From Medicago truncatula (lineage: Eukaryota > Streptophyta > Magnoliopsida > Fabales > Fabaceae), in the NCBI RefSeq assembly GCF_003473485.1, contig NC_053044.1:50074091-50138090 (forward strand): a stretch of DNA of 64,000 bases, read 5' to 3'. The notes beneath the pieces were generated by a model. That model saw only the letters and a program-made list of their open reading frames with translations. It was not told the origin of the DNA and searched no databases. Position numbers and translations under genes: made by a program. Every line of letters starts with the position of its first letter. Position 1 is the stretch's first letter. Positions 11,721-24,032 of this stretch are shown here, one piece after another.

Positions 11721-12130
11721 AAATAAGCATGATGCACAAATAAACAAGGGCATTATATACAATAAAGGACATAATATAAAATGATTGTCCAAATCAACAA
11801 TTGATTGGTCCAAATAGTAAAAGGCATAAGCTCCGTAAAAATATTTAATCAACGGTTTTATTCCCAACGCATGCGTATTGAAAAAATTCAATTGAAAGAT
11901 GAAAAATAATCTTGTGTATTTCACATGTTTTACGACGAAGTTTAGTAACCGCTAAACAATGATGTAAACTTGGTACCAATATTATGCTAAAAAAAAAATT
12001 GCCCAACAAAGTAGTATAATTGTTTCTACTAAAGACAAAAATATAAGTTTCGGCCGAAATCAATTTCATGCTCCAAAATTAATTTTATTTTTTTAAGGCA
12101 AAAAATATATTTTATGAACAAATCATGTTT
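11721..12130. other. Intergenic DNA without a recognised feature
   Basis: AT-rich DNA in which more decayed LINE sequence may continue, but I see no clear motif. Confidence 0.4.
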
Positions 12131-12134
12131 TGTA

Positions 12135-12230
12135 TAATATGAAGTTTGCAACGTGAAACAAAACAAATATTAAATTACAGTGCAAAATTTAGTACTTATT
12201 TGATTTCACGTTGCAAACTCCAAATAATGC
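12135..12230. repeat. Inverted repeat around GTTTGCAACGTGAAA
   Basis: AGTTTGCAACGTGAAACAAA on the left pairs with TTTGATTTCACGTTGCAAACT on the right across about 45 bp. The inner 15 bases of each arm are perfectly complementary. It is probably a small foldback element. Confidence 0.65.
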
Positions 12231-12689
12231 ACGCTATGAGGAAAAAACACAATTTGTTCGTAAAGATCATTTTTGGCTTCAGCAAAATAAACTAAATTTT
12301 AGCGCATAAAATTGATTTAGCAAGAAACAGATAGTTTAAAGGCTTTGTTGAGTTTAATAATTTTGGAAGTCCTATCACCATTTATTTGCTTTGCAAAAGC
12401 TTTAAACCTTTGTGACTACAACGCCATATGTATTGAAGATATATCTTCAATAGTAACTTGAAAACATGATCTCTCCTTGTGTGGATATTTAACAAACAAA
12501 ATGAACATTCTATTTGAAGACACGTTGGTTAAGAATGAGACCTTTATGATTGGAACTGTGGAACATCACAGTCAAACCATTTTCTTGTAAATATCCAATG
12601 TCGAATTGATTGTTCTTATATAAGCTCTAAAACATAGCATTATTATACATCAGTGATCATATGAGTGATCCCATTCGTTTTCAATTTTA

Positions 12690-12860
12690 CACATCCCTTA
12701 CAAGCTACCTCCATGCATTTTTGAGTTATTTCCCAACTTCACACATTGCTTGAATTTTGTAATGCCAAATTTTCTTGCACTTACATTCCACTGTGTCACG
12801 GGTCCGTCTTCCACTACCTCTTCATGTTCCTCTAAAACTTTCTCTACGTACCAAAGTAGT
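12690..12860 (-). pseudogene. Short open frame of unknown origin
   Basis: Minus-strand translation stays open for about 55 codons with protein-like composition (WYVEKVLEEHEEVVEDGP, then TQWNVSARKFGITKFKQC). It starts after a stop and has no initiating Met, so it looks like an exon relic or transposon gene fragment. I do not recognise the family. Confidence 0.3.
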
Positions 12861-13497
12861 AATTGATAAACCTACTTGACCGATGGCTCAACAAAAAAGA
12901 AACAATGATTTTAATTAGAAAATATATCAAAACTATGACGGCGAAAGACAGGAAAGTACGTAATTGCGAAAATGGGAACAAAAAGGCAAAAGGAAAGGCA
13001 AAGAAAGTAAACGAGAAAGTCAAAAGTTGAAATGTTTTTGGAGGAAAGTAGAAAGAAAATCAAACGGAAGAAAACAAATATATCTGCATTTGAAAGAGCA
13101 GTGTGGTGGGTAGGAGTGAGATGAAAGAACACAAAAAAGTGTGAAAAGAGCTTGGCACGAGGCTATGCACAAAAATCATATTTTAATGGGCTGAAAAAAA
13201 AAATACAAAAAAACCTGTCAATAGGAGCCATAGAGAGAGACTATGCTTTTACACAATATATTATTTCATGCTCGTTTTTTTTGGTAGAATAAGTTTGTAC
13301 TTCGGACCATGCATATATTATGCATTGTCCTTACTATCTGAGTTAAGCTCACGAGGACTATTTCATGCTCGTCTATCTCTTTTACGAATGTTCTAATTAT
13401 ATACTCGAACGTTTTTAGAGATTTTTGGACTATATAATATGAAATATGTTTTTTTTTTTTTTTTAGGAATGAAATATGCTTGTATGTAAGCAAAAAT
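12861..13497. other. Intergenic DNA with a dispersed repeat fragment
   Basis: At about 13300-13365 is a fragment with GCATATATTATGCATTGTCC followed by TGAGTTAAGCTCACGAGGAC. A related fragment lies near 57480-57540, so this is part of a dispersed repeat. No gene is seen. Confidence 0.5.
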
Positions 13498-14238
13498 CAG
13501 AATCCCTCTCATTTTAATAGTTTTAAATTTTGGTTTTGAAAACAACTAAAATGTAAAGGAAAAAATTAATAAAACTTGTCAAATAAAATAAAAATATTAT
13601 AAAAATGCCACAAAAAATTCTAAAAATCAAATCATGCTAATGCAAAAAAAAAATGGATTTTTTTTAGAATATTGAAAATTAAAAAGAAAATCTAAACGAT
13701 GAAATTTTAGATTGAGGGGAGTAGTCCTGCAAGAAGTCCCTTCCATACGAGTCTCTATAATCAAATTTTTTTTCCAGATTACATAAACAAGTTTTGGAGC
13801 AATCCGATCAATTAGCCTGAAAATCGGATTTTCAGTTGGGATACGGTGGGAACAACTAACAATGACCTGAAATACAAGGAGGGGGTATCATGGTTAGTAT
13901 AGTTCTTAAATTAGCTATTCATGTCATAAATGGACTCAATTTTTATGTTGGTACATGTCAGATTGTATAATTTGAACATGCTTTCTCCTAAATTCTTTGC
14001 ACAACAGGAGTTATATAGATAGTTCAGATTTTATAATCCAAAAAAAAAAAATAAGGAACACACCCTACTATTTGGGGTTTTCAGATTATAGAATTCAAAC
14101 TACTCATTTATTCGGATTTTATAATCAGAATTGGTGAAAAAACTTATTTTTCCATCTAAAAATAAGGGGAAAACTATTTTCCAGAAAAAAAAAATATGGC
14201 GCGTGAGAAATGCATAGGGTGAACAAAATAATAGTTGG
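13498..14238. mobile_element. MULE-type element, family A copy 3 (truncated)
   Basis: The core matches 1145-1815 in the same orientation: TAAACGATGAAATTTTAGATT, GGAGCAATCCGATCA, then the palindrome-type words with GATTTTATAATC. It ends with the CGCG block and AGGGTGAACAAAATAATAG. About 150 bp of the left end, including the left TIR, is missing, so it is a truncated copy. Confidence 0.75.
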
Positions 14239-14592
14239 CCATAAATGGGGTGAGATTTCTTTTTAGGTCCATTTAATATCTCTTTGTGTTGAAAAATATC
14301 ATTCGAAAGTTATCTACCGAAGTTGTTAAAATTAAAAAAAAAAAGAATGCACTCTGAGAGTTATCTCCCGATTATTTTCGGGGGTCTAGGGACATTGAAA
14401 GGACCTAAAAAGAACTGCTTCGTCATGGTTAAAGTCTTAAAAACTAATGTTCGAAATTACCTATTGGGATGAAGAAAAAAAATCATTTTATCTCAATTTA
14501 TCCTTCCTACTCCGAAAACAATAACCTTGTTTCCATCGAAATGGATAAATTAAAGGAGTTTGGATTCGCTCTATTTATCTATCATATATTTA
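14239..14592. other. Intergenic DNA without a recognised feature
   Basis: No coding region, RNA gene or repeat with defined ends is visible. Confidence 0.5.
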
Positions 14593-15135
14593 GAGTGTGT
14601 TTGGATGAGAAAATGTTTTGAGCTAATGTAATGTTTTGAGGAAATTCAAATACTTTTAGGTTTTGAATAATAATTTGGAGAATTTTCAAAATGATGAAAA
14701 TTTATGAAGCATTTTGTTTAAGTTAAATTTAGAGAATTTCAAATGACACCTAAAAGCTAAGAATTTCAAATTTCTTCATACTTATAATTTTTCAAATTGA
14801 CCTCAATAAATTTCCAAAAAATAGCAATTTGACCTTTTTTGGAAATTGCAAATTTACCCGTCAATTTTTTCAAAATTATAATTTGACCCCTTAAAATTTG
14901 CAAATTGACCACTAATTTCAATTTTAAAATTTTGCCTAAAAAAATTAAAATTTATAAAAGTTGTCCAAAAATTATGACAATGAAATATATTTTTTTTTAA
15001 GGAACAATGAAATTTTTTATTACTTCATATTACAAGAATATTTAAAAATGAATGCAATTTAATTGAATCATTTGAATTGCCTAGAATTTCAAAAAATTTA
15101 AAATTTCTCAACTAATCAATCCAACATAATCTTAA
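14593..15135. mobile_element. Probable MITE with GTGTGTTTGGAT end
   Basis: The left end GTGTGTTTGGATGAGAAA and a degenerate inverted right end (TTTCTCAACTAATCAATCC, AACATAATCTTAA) enclose AT-rich non-coding DNA with repeated phrases such as AATTTCAAAT and TTTGACC. The ends resemble those of the small element at 51489-51605. Confidence 0.5.
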
Positions 15136-15302
15136 TATTCGAGAGAAATATATGAGTGGACACACTAGTGCAACCATTTTAATAAGTAACCCCACTAATA
15201 GAGTTCACCAACATTTCTCTTGTGAACTATCTCCTTTATAATGGATAGGAGAGGTGAATAAATTGTGCATATCTAGACTAAAAAAGGGTTTGATTTTTAA
15301 AA

Positions 15303-15905
15303 GAATTATGCTCTTCACCCAGCACTTTTCGCTCGCGCCCTACAGTCATTTCAAAAATATCTTTGCGTTAGTTAACTCGCGCTAGGAAAAATGTGAATTT
15401 TCTTATTCATTTGGCAGCTAGTACTGCTTTATGTGTAATTGCTATATATGCTATACCATGCACCAAGCAACCTTGTTCTATCCACTAGTTCATATTAGAG
15501 AATTTTATCTAGTATAAACACCTGTGATTATACCATGCAGCAAGCAACTCTCGGCTGAACAAGTGGAAATTTTCTCAAGCTTTTTAGACAATAGTGGTCG
15601 CCACCTAATCATAGGCTAATATAGCCATCTTAACATGTGTTGTTTGCCCAAAACTCCACCTCATCCATCTTCTTATTCGTTGAATGCAACCTGGCCAACT
15701 TCTGATTTTGGATTGAAATGCATCTTGGCTATGCAGCAATAAAAATGTGACTGTCCTTTTGGAATTATGAACTAGCGTGAGTTAACTCACGCATCGTTAC
15801 TTAACTAGCGCATAGTTTTACATTTGCGTTAGTTAACTAGCGTAAGGATAAATTTGGAACGGCTGCATGGCGCGAGCAAAATGTGCAGGATGGAGAGCAT
15901 AATTC
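15303..15905. mobile_element. MULE-type non-autonomous element, family D
   Basis: The inverted ends are about 45 bp (left GAATTATGCTCTTCACCCAG, right end reverse complement GAATTATGCTCTCCATCCTG), each followed by a GCTCGCGCC block. Flanking 9-mers TTTTTAAAA (15294-15302) and TTTCTAAAA (15906-15914) differ by one base. Inside both ends are palindromes built on GCGTTAGTTAACTCGCGC and GCGTGAGTTAACTCACGC. The core is non-coding. Confidence 0.8.
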
Positions 15906-16900
15906 TTTCTAAAAAGGTACTAGTAAAATCCAAAAGCAGCTCTCGTTAAGGTGTGACTTGGGCTTAATTGGCATACCTACCTACTCAAAAGTGATTTGAA
16001 TTGTGTTTTAGAAAAAGTAACCACTTAAAATCCGAAAGAATACTATTAGCAAGAGCAAGTTTTACTTAGTCACCACCTTAAATTAAAAATATTTGGAGAC
16101 AAATATAAATGGTGAAAATGATATGGATAAATTATTTCTCTTTTAATAGTTTTTATTTAGGTGTGTGGGCAAATATTTTTTTATTTGTGGTTGTGACTAA
16201 GTAATATTTGCTCCTATTAGTAATAGTAATGCAGTTTTAAGAACTCATAACATCTTAAACACACTCTGAGTTAAGCTAGCAACTTTTGTTTTTATAGTAA
16301 TTACGAAGCCATAAAAATAATAATTATCTTACTCCTCTCTTTTCCCAATCAATGATCAATCAACATTATGAATTCTAGACACAGAATATGATCCATTTAC
16401 ATTTTTGTTGATTTGTAATATTCCATGGTATAAACTTCGTACGACTTTGTCTTAATACTCAAAATGAATCATATATTGAATTACTGGGGTTCCATTAAGA
16501 TATTGGAGTGTAGTTTAATATATTATTTTAGTGTTTTTTTAATGGTTCTCAATCATTATAGCACTCTTCTTAGCTTGAAAACCCAACACAACTTGCTCAC
16601 ATCAGTGTCAAGTACTTGAAGGGTTAATATACGAGTTAATTTCAATATTTTAAGTAAATGACACCACAATTATGAATCTTTTGGACCACAAACCAATCCT
16701 CATTGCATGTGTAACTAGAGAATTCCAATATCATCATGCTTTGAATGTTAAACCATATATGGAAATCCATCCGTACTCCTACTACTATCAGTAATATTCT
16801 GTACTCTATAAGAATGCAACCATTTGTTCATTGACACACTAATAGCATGCATAAGTACCAACTAATATTAATTAACCTTAATTCGTAAATATTGTTTATC
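15906..16900. other. Intergenic DNA without a gene
   Basis: AT-rich DNA with no reading frame or repeat that I could identify. Confidence 0.5.
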
Positions 16901-16902
16901 TG

Positions 16903-17000
16903 GACTCAAGTGGTTAATGAGTTTCAGTTAAAAATGAATCGTTCATGAGAATTTGAATCTAAATCGTGGCTGGAACAATCATTAGTCAGACTTTACTTAC
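16903..17000 (+). repeat. tRNA-derived SINE remnant
   Basis: GGACTCAAGTGGTTAATGAG resembles a tRNA-type box A, followed by GAGAATTTGAATC (box-B-like) and TAATCATTAGTC-like sequence with CAGACTTTACTTACC. This arrangement is that of legume SINE copies. It is degenerate. Confidence 0.45.
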
Positions 17001-17287
17001 CTTTCGACTAAATTCTGAACTATTCGAATATATTGTACAAGACTATTTATTTATTGCACAAAGAAAAGAATATTTTCAGTCCTAGCCAATATTGACATTT
17101 GAAATCAGGATCCTATAATCACGCCCTTTCTATGGTTGTTGAGTAATAATGATATAATTGAAGGTTAAAGCTTCTTTTAACTGTAAAGTGAGATTAAAGA
17201 ATAGATGACATGTATGTACATCTATTATTTGTATGATCTAGAGCTGTAACGCTGTATACAAATTATATACAGAAAATTGAAACAAAA

Positions 17288-20200
17288 TTATGTGCTCAGC
17301 AAGTATCTAAAACTAAACTTATAAGGCATAATTTTTACAAATTGTGAGTGAGGTTCAGTTTTTCTTTTCTCAAATAACTTAATTGCTTCTTTCCCTTGTT
17401 CACTTGGTAATTGGAGGCATATCCAGTCTAGCAATGATTCTAAGTCTTTTGCAAAGTCAAGTAAATACCAATCCAACATCTTTGGAATAACAAACTTTGA
17501 TGTTGAAATTCCAATTGCAGCCTGTAAGTATTCTCTTTTGGCTATTTCTAGTTCCTTCTCAACATGTGATGCTGTGTAAACTCTAACCTGCATTTGATCA
17601 TGAATCAGCAACAAGACAATCCAAATAATGAAGTAATTGAATTGTGCATTAAAAATATGATCATTCACCTTGTCTAAAAGGTTATGTTAAATATCATAAT
17701 AAAACTTAATCTCACTTGACTGTTAACTTGTTATTTTATTTACGAAAGCAATATTGGTGTAAGCTTTCGTAGAAAAAATTGTTTAAGTACGCAATTAATC
17801 AGACTTTCAAATGATCAGACCTTGAAACTGAGTTTACGACAGATAATAGATTAGGCTCAGGCCTAATATTTTTGAAGTAGGTCAGACTCGAGCATTCTAA
17901 AGCTTAACCTAACTTAACCTATTTACACTCCTATCTGAGACGCTGCATCAATATTATTTTTGTCTTTGCGATCACAACACTACCTTGATTGAGGTAAATC
18001 TATTATATACAATATCTAGAACTGTGACAACGTTTAAAACCTTTGTAAAATATTAAAAATTTAATTTTAAGCAAGTGATTAACTTACAGCAGGAGATGAC
18101 CAAGTTCCACAAGAGAGAGCAAATGTGACTAGGGGTTCTGACAATTCCAGTCCATAAGTGCTTCTTATTGTCATTTCATGACTTTTCACTTCCTTTAATA
18201 ATGTGATCTGTTTGGAATTTAGCTGTAAGAACTAAGAAGCTTATTAATTTTGTATATCTTCCCACCAACAGAAAAAGCTACATTTGAAAAGGACAAGGAC
18301 AGAACTTACATATTTCCAGTGATATGGAAGCCTTAAAATGCAGTGTTCTATGGTTGTGGCATTTAACAAGGTTCCACCTACATTTATTGTTGCCTGAATA
18401 ACAAGAAAACCGCATTAATTAATGAGCAAAAAAATTAATGCTGTTATATGCTAAACTTGGAAAACAAACAAAGTAAAACCACACCTTCTGCATCAATGCA
18501 ACAACCATTTCAGGACTTTCTGGTATGCCTTTTTCTACGAAAGCCTGAAACAAAGCAGAACTTTTAATAAGCCATTACTTTCAGATTGAAGGCATATCCG
18601 GTGTCCGACATGGCCGACACATGTGGATATTTTCAATTATTCAGTTTTCGTAAATTACTATCAATGTCGACATGGTGTCCATGCTTCACATGCCATTACT
18701 GATATTCAAGATAAAAGTTAACTGAAAACAGTAAAAAATAAATACAATTTTTTTAGATATTTTTCTAGTAGGAACATTTGACATACATTCATCATACAAG
18801 AGTTATATATGTTGATCCAAAATGCAAGCTTCTCTTGGCGGTTGAGGTTGTCAATGTTAACACATGTTAGTTGTCTCAAAAGAATCCTGCATATTTCAGG
18901 AAATTAGAACAACTAAACCATTAATTAATATAAGGGTCATAAAAAATTAAAGTAGTAATATTATAGTTTGAATTTGATTAGAATGCAACATACTTCAACC
19001 GATGTAGTAGAAACAAGGACTTAGCAGTTTGTGCTGGATTGAAAGATTCAGCTTCAATACTTTCACATAATTTCTTGTACGGACCAATATCTTTCTTTCC
19101 AACTTCCAAGATGCCATAAGGATCAAAAAACTCTGTTCCTTCAATGCAGTTTTTAGATTTTAGAGGCTTTAAAGTTGGTGTACTCATTCTCAAGAGAATG
19201 CTAGTTAAGCACTTCAGAATATTCTCAGAGATTATATTTGGACTTTCATCTCCTTGTGGAGTTTCTTGTAGACGATGATTTCTGACTTCGGCAATTGGTT
19301 TGTTGTTCAGCCTTAGTTCTTTCTGCTGCGAAAGTGATGAAATTTTTTTCAGTTTTTGAGCTACTAGTAAAATGGTTTTAAATTGCGGCAATTTTTAATG
19401 TTTCGCAACTGCAATATCGATTGCATCAGCCAGATTATAAAGGTTTGCAGCATAACTGCAATCACGACCACAATTTAAAAGTATGTTGTAGTAACTAATG
19501 CTATAACACAAACTGTAAACTATTTTTACACATGACAAACCTGTTTTTTAGGAGGTTCACAATGTTTCTGTAGTGGTTTATTGTCAACTGGAATTTTCTT
19601 AATTGAAATTTTTGCCATTTGGTCTTTACATATGGATTTCTTGTTGCTCTTGAAAGAATGAGCACGTGATTGAATCTCTTTTCTTTGTTTATCATCTGGT
19701 AAGACAAAAAGGAGATACATGAAATCAGGGACAATAGTCTTGTCACATAATGTACTATAAATCACGGTGAAGCAACGCTGTGATTTTGTCGAAGCTTCAA
19801 AGTGTAGTGTTCGCTAAAATCAGTGCGGCACACTGTCATTTTATTGAACTCATTGTCAATCCAAATATGCAAATACTCAATTTTGAAATAGATTAATCAT
19901 AATTGGTATGTTACAAAATTGATTATTGGATTGGACTAGTTACTCACCAGGAAGAGTAGTTTTAGGCCTAGTTGAAAATGTTGCAGTATGATCCAATTTT
20001 GTACTATCATTTGGATTTGCATTATTCACAGAAGCTGCTTCCAAATGCTCCAGTTTCATCTTGGAGGATGACATGTAAACTGCTTCTTGATGCAAATCCT
20101 GCCTGAAATGTAAGACCTTCTCTTCAAGCCTAACTATTTCTTCTTCTAGCACAGCCACTTCAGCCACAAGTCCAAGTGTCTAGAGTTTTTTTAAGATAAA

Positions 20201-20704
20201 AATCATCACTCAAATACTCAATTTCTGGAATATAATAAGTAATAAAAAACTACGTAGGACTATAACAATATTAAAGGTGTGTCTTATGTCCGACACCGAC
20301 ATATGTGATTACATTCGACTATTTAATTTCCTCAAAGATAAAAGAGGAAAACTAGAAAGGGAGAGTGATTTTACTAACATAGGGAGGGAGATAAGGAGGA
20401 AGACGAGGTAAGGCTCCCAAAGGCCTATTCAAAGCTCTTTCCAATGCCTTGTGAATGTTCTCTTCATGCCTAAGCTTCTTCTTCAACCTGTCAACCTGAA
20501 AGTTGAAAAAATTCATCTCAGTTTCAAGTTAGAACCAAAGAAAATGAATGGAATTCAAGAAAACGAGGACATTAACATTACATCTTGTTGCAAAGCCAAT
20601 TTTCTGTCTTTGCTTGATGTTTTTCCACCTTTAACTGCATTTCTTATGCTCTTTTGAGAGTTTTGAGGAATTCTGGGATCTTTGTTTATTGAAACTGAAG
20701 TCAT
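17288..20704 (-). CDS. MIP1-type leucine zipper and DUF547 domain protein
   Basis: Ten exons, in transcript order: 20704-20582, 20495-20379, 20179-19948, 19695-19541, 19325-18994, 18886-18787, 18544-18485, 18393-18310, 18222-18088, 17587-17288. All junctions are GT-AG and the phase closes, giving 545 residues. Residues about 35-115 form a charged coiled coil ([19 protein letters not shown], then [20 protein letters not shown]), which matches the ternary-complex-factor MIP1 leucine zipper. Residues about 325-455 are DUF547 ([44 protein letters not shown]). The family is plant-specific with no proven enzymatic activity; MIP1 was named for interaction with MADS-box factors. The exon 5 start could be 3 bases further in (19322). 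A TGTAACAG acceptor just 5' of the ATG suggests an intron in the 5' UTR. Confidence 0.9.
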
Positions 20705-21124
20705 GGCTTGTGAATTGTGATGAGACCTGTTACATGAACATGATCATAATTTAATAATAATATCACTGTACAAACCGTTTTTCAAAAAAATTGTGTGTGA
20801 CATAATAAATGTACCCTTTTATGAGTTCTGACTTTATAGAAAGTTTAATTACTTTTCCATGTGACATTGAAGCTTACTAAACCTTATTTTAAAAGCCTCA
20901 AGTGAATAATAATGATTCAAGAAGAGACTCAAACTTGACAAGGAATGAAGTGTCATCATACACTCAAGTTGATAATTGATTCATTTACTTTCACCTATGA
21001 TCGTATGAAAGGGATACAATAATTATAAAGTGTTGCTTATAACTTTTGTTTAAAAAATAAGGGTAGGGACAAAAAAGAACTTATCCAAGCTGGAATGAAA
21101 CGCAAGCTCTAATTATAGAAAGAT
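20705..21124. promoter_or_regulatory. 5' flank of the DUF547 gene
   Basis: This contains the 5' UTR of the minus-strand gene and probably a 5' UTR intron (acceptor TGTAACAG near 20727). No other gene is seen. Confidence 0.45.
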
Positions 21125-21147
21125 GGGGGGGGGGGGGGGGGGGGGGG
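21125..21147 (+). repeat. Run of 23 G
   Basis: An uninterrupted homopolymer of G (C on the gene strand) lies about 420 bp upstream of the DUF547 start codon. Long G/C homopolymers are rare in AT-rich plant DNA. The tract length may be unstable or affected by assembly. Confidence 0.95.
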
Positions 21148-24032
21148 CAGTGTAACAGAAGTAGAAGGCTCCAATCAAAAAGGTGTATATGTCATAATCA
21201 ACCACCGTGCACTTTCATTTGATACGCGTCCTATAAATTTAATTAAATTTACCTTAACCCCAACGTAACACTCTTTTTTATAATAAAAATATATTTATTC
21301 ATTCAAGTTAGTAGAGGACATTAGTTACGAATATCTTTAGATTTAAATGAACAATGCGTTAAGACAGAAAATGAAACAATGTCGAACGACAAAATCACAA
21401 TAAAAATTGTTTTGAATTTATTTACGTGAAAGTCACTTATTTAAAGTAAAAGAGAGAAAATAAAAGTGATTCATGATAAAAAAAAAAAAAAAAAAACTCG
21501 AAATCATCCATTTTTTTTCCAATGTCCACACTTAATGGTATACGATGTCAAGATACGTGTTGAAAATCGTATGTTCAAATAATATATTTTATTTAGATTT
21601 TTTAAAAACTACATCTTCTTATCCTGGGATGGTTCGTTTGTTCTGTACCTAAATATTAATGAAAGAGAAATTTGATGGGTGCTGGTAGCCTTGCCAGTGA
21701 ACTATGTAGTGATGCCAAATCGAAAGAAAGGGATGGTTTCTGTTAGGCAAAAGCTGCACAGTTCACATGCTTTGCCACCTAAACCCTTTTACCCTTTTTT
21801 GTGGTCATTATTATTAAGTAAATTAATGAATTCAAATTCAATTTCTTGAAAGAAAAAAAAATTGTGATGTGTTTATTTCCAAAAGTCAAGGATTCTTTTT
21901 TTTGAAATCATACGATTTAACATATGATAGAAACATGTAACATTCTAAAAAAAAAATTGATTTACACATGCATCCAACTATACTATTTGGTTTTCAAAAA
22001 AATGATCTCTAATAATTTAGAATTTGATTGAAAGATAAATAAAGTGCGATCAAATTCAGAATTTAATTAAAAAATAAGTAATTATTCAGAAAATGATCTC
22101 TAACAATTTGAACAATACATCTTTAACCGAAATTTATTAACTACTTTTTTATCATAAATTCATTAACTATTTTATTCAATTAATTACTTTATTCAACTGA
22201 ATGTAAATGCGTGTGTATAAAAATTATCAAAAAAACTGTCATGTAAGTATATTTTTGTTAATAGTTCTATAGACATTGATATGTAGGGCTCGGATTTGAA
22301 CTTTGAATTTCTCAGTTCTTTATACTACTAACTCCATAAATAATATTTTTAATGAATTTTTTATTTATGTCTTAATAGAACTATCATTTGGATTTTCCCT
22401 AAAAAAAAAAAAAGAACTATCATTTGGACCCATCATCGATGTTTGACTAAAAAATTACGTGGCAGTTGAAACATCATGAAATTTGCAAATATTTTTTATT
22501 TTGATTCTGCCATTGACAATCTGGTGTTTGTCGTTCTTTTTAACTACTATCTTTTGGATAGATCTTCATTCTATTTATTGGCTATAAACAAAATAATTAA
22601 GACAGAGGTAGAGTACTATATTATCACAATTCACAAGTAGTTGCCACATACGCATCAAATATCTATTTGATATGTATACAAATACAAGTAGTGTACTAAA
22701 CTAAACAAAAGCTTAGCTGAACTTTTTAAAACGTCACATATTTTTAGCATACATTAAAAACTTGTTGGATTGAGAAAGCTAACGAAAAGAGGTTACATAA
22801 TAATATACGAAATCGCACATGAAACGGCAATTAGATGATGATGGACGGTTGGGAAGATATGAAGAGAAAGCTAAAAGCTTGTGTTTCAAACATGAACAAC
22901 CCTTATGTCCCCATCCACTACCACATGAATGTGACTCCAAATCACAAGTTCGCGTTAGACATATCTTGTTGGGAAATTAATTGAAGTTAAGAAACAAACG
23001 TAAGTGAAAAGAGGACGGGACAATTTTTTTAATGAAAAGAGGACGGCACAATTAGTGTCCACTATATTATGCCTATGTTTAGTATCATGGTAAATATCTC
23101 AAAATTGATCCACCGTAATTTTTTTAAAATTGCACTTTGTAACTTCTGTAAAATCACGGTGGTCACCGTGATTCTGAGATAGCTACTGTAATACCAATCA
23201 CACACTATATCTATAACAATATATAAACATGAATACACTTTTCAATTAGGTTTTAATGTTCGTATTATGTGACATTTGTAAATTCAATTAGTCTGACTTA
23301 GATGTTATAATATTATTACATCCACATATTATTCAGCTAAAAAAATTGAGTAACATGACAACTCTTGTTATTTCAAGGTTTACCGTGGAGGCAAATTTTA
23401 TTATCAACACAATAAGAATTTGAATTTCTTGCACAAAAAGAATTTGAAATCACACTAGAAACTCGTGTGACCAAAGGCCACACTAGCAATAGCATGTACT
23501 CCAGCATAGTTAAACAAACACTTGGAAAGAATACCCCTCCTGGAAAGTACAAAATTAGAGATACGAATTCCGCTCAATCACTTCCGATTGTTGCATATCT
23601 TTTGTATTGTCTCGAATCTTCCATCTTAAGATTAAACTTTAGTTTGGAGCTGACCGGTTGAATTATCACGGTCTTAATTCAATTAAGATTGAACTAAACT
23701 AAGACAACACGAGTACTATGAACTAAACTAAGACACACGAGTACTATGAGTGAGTGATATAAAACATGGAAATCTTATTTAATGTAAATAACACTTGAAC
23801 CCATTTACACTCCCTCAGAGTTTAAGGACAAATTGAGTGCTCGACTCAATCTGTAGGTATTTACATGATGGGAATTTTTTTACTAGTGGCGCATGATAAC
23901 CTCATGAGTCTCAAGAATACAACTGAACAAAGATAGCAAAGCCATCCACAATGTCAATCCAATAAACTAATCAAATACTCTACATAAATAAACAGCTGGA
24001 AACAACTCCAGGTTGCTATGATGGGCAGAGAA
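21148..24032. other. Long intergenic stretch between the DUF547 and HEMD genes
   Basis: The stretch is AT-rich. At 21680-21790 is a less AT-rich block with an inverted repeat (GTGAACTATGTAG against CTGCACAGTTCAC), possibly part of the DUF547 promoter or first exon. Around 23460-23650 an open frame of 64 codons has no recognisable relatives. The last about 250 bp are probably the 3' UTR of the HEMD gene. Poly-A and poly-T tracts at 21479, 21940 and 22400 mark old insertions. Confidence 0.45.
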
